A DNA stretch of 10,864 nt, taken from positions 1 through 10,864 of the forward strand of contig CANCGU010000070.1 of the NCBI GenBank assembly GCA_947377705.1, in the 5' to 3' direction. Both the position numbers and the translations under genes were made by a program. This DNA comes from Comamonadaceae bacterium (GTDB lineage: Bacteria; Pseudomonadota; Gammaproteobacteria; Burkholderiales; Burkholderiaceae). This document shows, piece by piece, positions 6,886-10,864 of this stretch. The notes below the pieces were generated by a model that saw only the letters and a list, made by a program, of their open reading frames with translations, had not been told where the DNA came from and did no database searches. Each line of letters begins with the position of its first letter. The first letter of the stretch is position 1.

Positions 6886-7524
6886 TTATTCCAAGCGCCA
6901 TGTGTATTTGATGTTGGCCCAGCTTTGCTCAGGCTTGCCATCCACTGTGCCTGGACGGAACTGGCATTTCGACAGCGCGTTGCGTGCCGCTTCGTCCAAA
7001 CGGTTGAAGCCCGATGATTTTTCAATGTCGGCTTGCAGCACGCGGCCATCCGTGCCAATTAAAAACTTCAAGGTGACTGTGCCTTCTTCTTCCATGCGAC
7101 GCGAAGCGCTGGGGTAGTCAGGCTTGGCGCAGTGCGCCCCCGGCTGAATGACTGCCCCTGTGCGAATGGCGGGCAGGGCAGGTTGCGCTGCAGACGGTGT
7201 GGCGGCTTGGGTGATCGCGGGCGCCGTGCTGGCCTGCGCAGGTGTGGGCGGTGCAGGCTTTGGGGGGGGCGGCGGTTTAGGCGCAACAGGTGCGGGGGGC
7301 GGGGCTTCTGACATCAACACTGCTTCGACGGTGTTTTCGGTGATGCGCACCACTTGGCGTGCCAAACCTGATGCGATCGCCCATAACAACACCGCGTGCA
7401 GCACCACAACCAGCCCAATGCCAATAAGGTGTCGACGGGGAGCGCGTTGGCGAGCGGCGTAAGGTGAGGCCGCTGTGCGCAAATGAGGCGAGTGAGACAA
7501 ACGTGGGAGCTTTGAAAATTTCAC
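6886..7524 (-). CDS. tonB: TonB energy transducer
   Basis: A 212-residue periplasm-spanning protein that transmits energy from ExbB/ExbD to TonB-dependent outer-membrane receptors. Domains are a basic cytoplasmic tail (1-31), one transmembrane helix (about 33-53, with H43 inside), a Pro/Ala-rich periplasmic linker (about 74-105) and a C-terminal TonB domain (about 135-212) with the YPSASRRMEEEGTV and TDGRVLQADIEKSSGF segments. Two cysteines, C132 just before the domain and C187 near its end, could form a disulfide in the periplasm. The only suitable start in frame is GTG at 7524, with a poor ribosome binding site; a TAA lies 9 codons upstream of it in the same frame. It is the first gene of tonB-exbB-exbD1-exbD2. 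No recognisable Fur box was found upstream, so iron regulation is not shown. Confidence 0.93.
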   Translation of the reverse strand: MKFSKLPRLSHSPHLRTAASPYAARQRAPRRHLIGIGLVVVLHAVLLWAIASGLARQVVRITENTVEAVLMSEAPPPAPVAPKPPPPPKPAPPTPAQASTAPAITQAATPSAAQPALPAIRTGAVIQPGAHCAKPDYPSASRRMEEEGTVTLKFLIGTDGRVLQADIEKSSGFNRLDEAARNALSKCQFRPGTVDGKPEQSWANIKYTWRLE

Positions 7525-7537
7525 CCATTTTAGAGGC

Positions 7538-7586
7538 GCTGTGTGAAGCTTTTATGCACAGCGTCCGAAGCAGCCCAAAGGGCTGC
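7538..7586 (-). terminator. Hairpins between the bactofilin gene and tonB
   Basis: The 67-bp gap between the bactofilin stop and the tonB start holds a perfect 7-bp stem with a 3-nt loop (GCAGCCC at 7570-7576, GGGCTGC at 7580-7586). A second, weaker inverted repeat lies beside it (GCTGTG at 7538-7543, CACAGC at 7557-7562). In the minus direction the first hairpin is followed by TTCGG rather than a T tract, so it is at best a weak terminator or an RNA-stabilising hairpin. A weak promoter-like pair on the minus strand (TTGGGC, 16 nt, CATAAA) overlaps the second repeat and could start tonB transcription; this is tentative. Confidence 0.35.
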
Positions 7587-7591
7587 CAGCG

Positions 7592-7918
7592 TCACACCTG
7601 TTTCATGGTGCCTTTGATTTTTCCGCCACGTTCGATTTCGATTTCGCCGTACGTCACATCCCCTGTGACTTTGCCGGTGGCGCGAACGATGAGCACATTT
7701 TTGCTATTCACGGACTCGTTCAATTCACCTTTGACATCAATGAAGTCAGCTTCTGTGTTGCCTGTCACCACACCCGCAGCGCCGATCAGCACATCGCGAG
7801 CAACCAGGTCACCCTCCACCGTGCCTGAGATGATGGCTTGGTTGGGTGCATTGATGGAGCCTTTGAAGACCACGCCGGCGCCAATGAAAATGCTCTTGTC
7901 TTTTGTGCCTTCGCTCAT
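7592..7918 (-). CDS. Bactofilin (polymer-forming cytoskeletal protein)
   Basis: A 108-residue bactofilin. These proteins assemble without nucleotide into stable filaments and act as scaffolds in cell shape, polarity and chromosome positioning. The sequence is almost entirely the beta-helical core, with repeating turns such as IFIGAGVVFKGSI, AIISGTVEGDLVA, VLIGAAGVVTGNT, VLIVRATGKVTGDV and EIEIERGGKIKG. Flanking tails are very short (about 8 residues before, 5 after). The open frame extends to 7990, but the ATG at 7918 (MSEGTKDKS) is preferred because it starts right before the core and gives a standard small bactofilin. Its ribosome binding site is weak (GAAAG-like). It is divergent from the ParA-type gene across a shared 144-bp region. 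Family assignment is strong; its cellular role here is unknown. Confidence 0.88.
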   Translation of the reverse strand: MSEGTKDKSIFIGAGVVFKGSINAPNQAIISGTVEGDLVARDVLIGAAGVVTGNTEADFIDVKGELNESVNSKNVLIVRATGKVTGDVTYGEIEIERGGKIKGTMKQV

Positions 7919-8062
7919 GGGGTGATCTTTCGAGAAAATTAGTTCATGTAAGTTTAGACGTTTATTGTCACTTTTCGCAAATGAATACACTTCATGCTGT
8001 GCGCCCTGTGGCGTATTAGACGCATATTCCGACTCCCGTAAATTTCTAATTCAAATACGCTT
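7919..8062. promoter_or_regulatory. Shared divergent promoter region of bactofilin and parA-like genes
   Basis: This 144-bp region is visibly richer in A and T than the flanking genes. On the plus strand, TCTAAT (8045-8050) matches five of six bases of the -10 consensus and lies 12 nt before the parA-like ATG; no good -35 is seen. On the minus strand, GTGACA (complement of 7966-7971) resembles a -35 for bactofilin, but the -10 is unclear. Inverted arms GCGTATT (8011-8017) and AATACGC (8054-8060) surround the plus-strand -10-like element and could be an operator. These are pattern readings, not proven sites. Confidence 0.35.
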
Positions 8063-8692
8063 ATGAAAGTTGTTGTCGTTGCTAACCCTAAAGGGGGTGC
8101 TGGCAAGTCCACGATGTCAACCAATATTGCTGGCTACTTTGCCGCGCAAGGCCATCAGGTCATGCTGGGTGATGCAGATACGCAGCAATCCTCTAAGTTT
8201 TGGCTCAGCCAGAGACCTGAAACGTTGCCACGGATTGCCACTTGGGAGCACCAGCCTGACCTGGTGCTCACGGCCAAGCCGCCACGCGGCACCACGCATG
8301 TGGTGATCGACACGCCTGGCGGCATCAGTGGCTGGCGTTTGCAAGAGGTAATTGAGCGTGCTGACAAGGTCATCGTGCCTGTGATGCCCAGCGTGTTTGA
8401 TATGCAGGCCACCAACGAGTTTTTGATTCAGCTGCTGCAAATCACGGAGAAACTGCCCACACAAGTGGCGGTGGTGGGCAACCGCGTTGACACGCGCACC
8501 ATTTCAGCCGCGAACTTGCGCAAGTTCATCGACTCCTTGCAAGTGCCCGTGTTGAGCTATTTACGCGATACCCAATACTATTTACACATGGCCGCGCATG
8601 GTTTGTCGATGTTTGACATCACGCCGTCCAAGGTTCAAAAGGATTTAGACCAGTGGGTGCCCATTTGCCGTTGGCTTGATCAGGACGCATGA
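8063..8692 (+). CDS. Orphan ParA-family (MinD/ParA/Soj) ATPase
   Basis: A 209-residue deviant Walker ATPase. It has the Walker A motif KGGAGKST (residues 10-17, with signature lysine K10 and K15), the A' motif DADTQQSS (37-44) and Walker B VVIDTPGG (80-87, D83). Such proteins dimerise on ATP binding, bind DNA or membrane non-specifically and position chromosomes, plasmids or protein complexes. It lacks the N-terminal helix-turn-helix of large plasmid ParA proteins and no parB-like gene follows, so it is a short, partnerless form. The ATG at 8063 gives the usual N-terminus directly before the P-loop. No Shine-Dalgarno sequence is visible before it, and a -10-like hexamer lies only 12 nt upstream, so the message may be nearly leaderless. 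Divergence from a bactofilin suggests a spatial-organisation role, but this is inference. Confidence 0.9.
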   Translation: MKVVVVANPKGGAGKSTMSTNIAGYFAAQGHQVMLGDADTQQSSKFWLSQRPETLPRIATWEHQPDLVLTAKPPRGTTHVVIDTPGGISGWRLQEVIERADKVIVPVMPSVFDMQATNEFLIQLLQITEKLPTQVAVVGNRVDTRTISAANLRKFIDSLQVPVLSYLRDTQYYLHMAAHGLSMFDITPSKVQKDLDQWVPICRWLDQDA

Positions 8693-8711
8693 CGTCATTC
8701 ATTCAACGCCA

Positions 8712-8751
8712 ACCATGAAAAAACCCGCCAATTGGCGGGTTTTTTCATGGT
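8712..8751. terminator. Perfect palindromic bidirectional intrinsic terminator
   Basis: A perfect 40-bp palindrome with 20-bp arms (8712-8731 and 8732-8751). Each arm has a GC-rich core (CCCGCCAA / TTGGCGGG) flanked by a six-base A run on one side and a six-base T run on the other, so either strand yields a stem followed by U residues. It lies between the stop of the parA-like gene and the stop of the convergent acs gene, exactly where a terminator serving both would be expected. Confidence 0.93.
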
Positions 8752-8790
8752 GCTCGACTTTCTAAGAAGGTCGGCTTCGCAAGTGCTCAA

Positions 8791-10755
8791 TCAGTGGTTA
8801 TCTGTCAACTGGTCCAGAATCGCTGGGTTTTCCAGTGTCGAGGTGTCTTGGGTGATCGCCTCGTTCTTGGCCAAGCTACGCAGCAAGCGGCGCATGATCT
8901 TGCCTGAACGGGTCTTGGGCAAGTTGTCGCCGAAGCGGATGTCTTTGGGCTTGGCGATGGGGCCAATTTCTTTGCCGACGTGGTCGCGCAAGATTTTGGC
9001 AATCGCTTTGGCCTCGTCGCCCACAGGACGTGAACGCTTCAACACCACGAACGCGCAGATGGCTTCGCCAGTGGTGTCGTCAGGACGACCCACCACCGCG
9101 GCTTCAGCCACCAACTCGGTGCAGCTCACCAAAGCAGACTCGATTTCCATGGTGCCCATGCGGTGGCCCGACACGTTCAACACGTCGTCAATACGGCCAG
9201 TGATGGTGAAGTAGCCCGTTTTTTCGTCGCGAATCGCGCCGTCGCCAGCCAAGTAGTACTTGCCTTTGAATTCTTCTGGGTAGTAGCTCTTGATGAAACG
9301 GTCTGGGTCGCCCCAGATGGTGCGAATCATCGAAGGCCATGGGCGCTTGACCACCAAGATACCGCCTTGGCCATTGGGCATGTCGTGGCCAGCTTCGTCC
9401 ACCACAGCGGCTTGGATGCCAGGGAAGGGTAAGGTGCAAGAGCCAGGAACCATCGGTGTCACACCGGGCAGGGGGGTGATCATGTGACCACCGGTTTCTG
9501 TTTGCCAGAAGGTGTCCACGATGGGGCAACGGCTGCCGCCCACATGCTTGTAATACCACTCCCAAGCCGCTGGGTTGATCGGCTCGCCGACCGAGCCCAA
9601 CAAACGCAGGCTAGACAAGTCGTAGCTCTTGGGGTGCACAGCATCGTTGGCTTCCGCCGCTTTGATGAGTGAACGGATGGCGGTAGGCGCGGTGTAGAAG
9701 ATGGAGACTTTGTGGTCTTGGATCATCTTCCAGAAGCGGCCAGCGTCTGGGTAGGTGGGCACGCCTTCGAACACGATTTCAGTGCCGCCCAAAGCCAAGG
9801 GGCCGTAGGTGATGTACGTGTGGCCTGTGACCCAGCCGATGTCGGCGGTACACCAGAACACGTCGTTGTCTTTCAGGTCAAACGTCCACTTGGTGGTCAG
9901 CGCTGCGTGCAGCAAGTAGCCGCCCGTGCTGTGTTGCACGCCTTTTGGCTTGCCTGTGGAGCCTGATGTGTAGAGCAAGAACAGGGGGTGCTCAGCGCCC
10001 ACCCATTCAGGTTCGCAGGTGGTGGCTTGCTTGTCGGCCAAATCAGCCAACCATTGGTCGCGGCCAGCGGTCATGGCGATGTCGCCACCGGTGCGCTTGA
10101 CCACCAGCACGTTTTTCACAGAGCCACAGCCGCCCAAGCCGATGGCTTCATCGACGATGGCTTTCAGTGGCAGGTGTTTGCCACCGCGCACTTGTTGGTC
10201 TGCGGTGATGATGGCGACAGCACCTGTGTCTTCAATGCGGTCACGCAAAGACTGGGCCGAGAAGCCGCCGAACACCACCGAGTGGGTGGCGCCGATACGG
10301 GCACACGCTTGCATGGCGGCCACGCCTTCGATCGACATCGAGATGTAGATCATCACGCGGTCGCCTTTTTTCACGCCGACTGATTTCAGGGCGTTGGCGT
10401 ATTGGCAAGTCTTAGCCAGCAATTGGCTGTAAGTGGCTTTGGTCACTTCGCCGCCGTCGGCTTCGAAGATGATGGCGGTCTTGTCGCCCAAGCCTTTTTC
10501 GATGTTGCGGTCCAAGCAGTTGTAAGAGGCGTTCAATGTGCCGTCTTCGAACCACTTGAAGAAAGGTGCGTTGCTCTCGTCGAGCACTTTGGTGAAGGGG
10601 GTCTTCCAGCTCAGCAACTCGCGTGCTTGCTCGGCCCAAAAGCCTTCGTAATCAGTCTCAGCTTTTTTGCACAGCGCTTCGTAGGCGGCCATGCCGGACA
10701 CGTTGGCTTGTTTAACGAACTCAGCTGATGGCTGGTGAATGGTGATGTCGCTCAT
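8791..10755 (-). CDS. acs: Acetyl-CoA synthetase (acetate-CoA ligase)
   Basis: A 654-residue AMP-forming acetyl-CoA synthetase, the usual length for the enzyme. It activates acetate with ATP and CoA to acetyl-CoA in the cytoplasm, feeding the TCA cycle and glyoxylate shunt. Seen motifs are the P-loop [11 protein letters not shown] (262-272); TFWQTETGG, whose tryptophan shapes the small acetate pocket; the hinge region [21 protein letters not shown]; and the C-terminal [11 protein letters not shown], whose lysine (K619) is the family's catalytic, acetylation-regulated residue. The ATG at 10755 has AGGAG (10764-10768) 8 nt upstream. Propionyl-CoA synthetase is the nearest alternative, but length and motif wording fit Acs. 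It is transcribed alone and convergent to the parA-like gene. Confidence 0.96.
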   Translation of the reverse strand: MSDITIHQPSAEFVKQANVSGMAAYEALCKKAETDYEGFWAEQARELLSWKTPFTKVLDESNAPFFKWFEDGTLNASYNCLDRNIEKGLGDKTAIIFEADGGEVTKATYSQLLAKTCQYANALKSVGVKKGDRVMIYISMSIEGVAAMQACARIGATHSVVFGGFSAQSLRDRIEDTGAVAIITADQQVRGGKHLPLKAIVDEAIGLGGCGSVKNVLVVKRTGGDIAMTAGRDQWLADLADKQATTCEPEWVGAEHPLFLLYTSGSTGKPKGVQHSTGGYLLHAALTTKWTFDLKDNDVFWCTADIGWVTGHTYITYGPLALGGTEIVFEGVPTYPDAGRFWKMIQDHKVSIFYTAPTAIRSLIKAAEANDAVHPKSYDLSSLRLLGSVGEPINPAAWEWYYKHVGGSRCPIVDTFWQTETGGHMITPLPGVTPMVPGSCTLPFPGIQAAVVDEAGHDMPNGQGGILVVKRPWPSMIRTIWGDPDRFIKSYYPEEFKGKYYLAGDGAIRDEKTGYFTITGRIDDVLNVSGHRMGTMEIESALVSCTELVAEAAVVGRPDDTTGEAICAFVVLKRSRPVGDEAKAIAKILRDHVGKEIGPIAKPKDIRFGDNLPKTRSGKIMRRLLRSLAKNEAITQDTSTLENPAILDQLTDNH

Positions 10756-10768
10756 GAACCGGTCTCCT

Positions 10769-10859
10769 CTTATTTGTGGCGGTATCTGTCAAAACCCCGT
10801 GACTGTGAGGCGGGGCTCTTACAAGGGTCTGACTTATTTGTTGCTGACAAACCCTTGTA
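10769..10859. repeat. Repeats in the acs upstream region
   Basis: Two structures are interleaved upstream of acs. A perfect 9-bp inverted repeat (TACAAGGGT at 10820-10828, ACCCTTGTA at 10851-10859) has a 22-nt spacer. The 9-mer CTTATTTGT occurs twice in the same orientation (10769-10777 and 10833-10841), each followed within 3-9 nt by TGTC/TGAC, then A and C runs, as if a segment was imperfectly duplicated. They may be binding sites for a regulator of acs or remnants of a duplication. Confidence 0.5.
10791..10819 (-). terminator. Weak terminator-like hairpin upstream of acs
   Basis: Read on the minus strand, CCCCG and CGGGG (10811-10815 and 10795-10799) form a 5-bp GC stem, extendable by a G-U and an A-U pair, with an 11-nt loop. 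TTTT follows directly. It could end a transcript entering from beyond the right edge, or act as a leader hairpin of acs if the promoter lies further upstream. The stem is short and the T run is only four bases. Confidence 0.3.
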
Positions 10860-10864
10860 TTGGC

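Noticed and set aside
6861..7058. Upstream extension of the exbB frame
   Set aside because: It overlaps tonB in another frame and has no ExbB-like content; the ATG at 6860 has a good ribosome binding site and begins a signal-like leader.
7148..7462. Glycine/alanine-rich plus-strand reading frame
   Set aside because: It is the antisense image of the Pro/Ala-rich TonB linker and has no family features; the minus-strand TonB frame is clearly the gene.
7919..7990. Upstream extension of the bactofilin frame
   Set aside because: The extra 24 residues show no bactofilin character and lie in the AT-richer intergenic region; MSEGTKDKS is a standard bactofilin start.
7981..7995. ATGAA/TTCAT inverted repeat considered as a Fur-like or operator site
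   Set aside because: Arms are only 5 bp and the sequence does not match the Fur consensus; too short to separate from chance.
8117..8464. Antisense reading frame inside the parA-like gene
   Set aside because: It lacks family motifs and a ribosome binding site, and lies entirely opposite a gene with clear Walker motifs.
10787..10792. Perfect TTGACA on the minus strand upstream of acs as a -35 element
   Set aside because: No -10-like hexamer lies 16-18 nt downstream; that position is occupied by the GAGGAG ribosome binding site.

Overview
The window looks like chromosomal DNA of a betaproteobacterium, most likely Comamonadaceae (Limnohabitans/Rhodoferax/Variovorax-like). This is inferred from the moderately high G+C, a Bug-type tricarboxylate-transporter binding protein next to a molybdenum hydroxylase, the style of the TonB/ExbB/ExbD proteins, and the short bactofilin. 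No tRNA, rRNA, insertion sequence, CRISPR array or prophage gene is visible, and nothing points clearly to recent transfer.

Positions 1-5141 (minus strand) hold a compact five-gene catabolic operon. In transcription order it encodes a [2Fe-2S] small subunit (5141-4686), a Tat-exported molybdopterin large subunit of the isoquinoline 1-oxidoreductase type (4683-2440), a periplasmic Bug/TctC-like solute-binding protein (2443-1466), a Tat-exported, probably lipid-anchored amidohydrolase of the ACMSD/decarboxylase superfamily (1443-373), and a short-chain dehydrogenase that runs off the left edge (341-1). Gaps are 2 to about 30 nt, with one ATGA overlap. Three of the five products appear to act outside the cytoplasm, with the iron-sulfur subunit probably co-exported. 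The set may therefore begin oxidation of an aromatic or heterocyclic acid in the periplasm; the substrate cannot be read from the sequence.

Positions 5245-7524 (minus strand) hold a TonB energy-transduction operon: tonB, exbB and two consecutive exbD paralogues. It powers outer-membrane TonB-dependent receptors, none of which lies in the window.

Positions 7592-8692 hold a divergent pair: a bactofilin (minus) and a stand-alone ParA-type ATPase (plus) without ParB. They share a 144-bp AT-richer intergenic region. The parA start has no visible Shine-Dalgarno sequence, and a -10-like hexamer lies just upstream.

Positions 8713-10864 hold a perfect 40-bp palindromic bidirectional terminator, then the convergent acetyl-CoA synthetase gene acs (10755-8791, minus). 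The upstream region of acs contains an inverted repeat, a duplicated 9-mer and a terminator-like hairpin.

Most of the window is well-understood housekeeping or catabolic machinery. The parts most worth follow-up are the export-oriented hydroxylase/amidohydrolase operon of unknown substrate and the bactofilin/orphan ParA pair.
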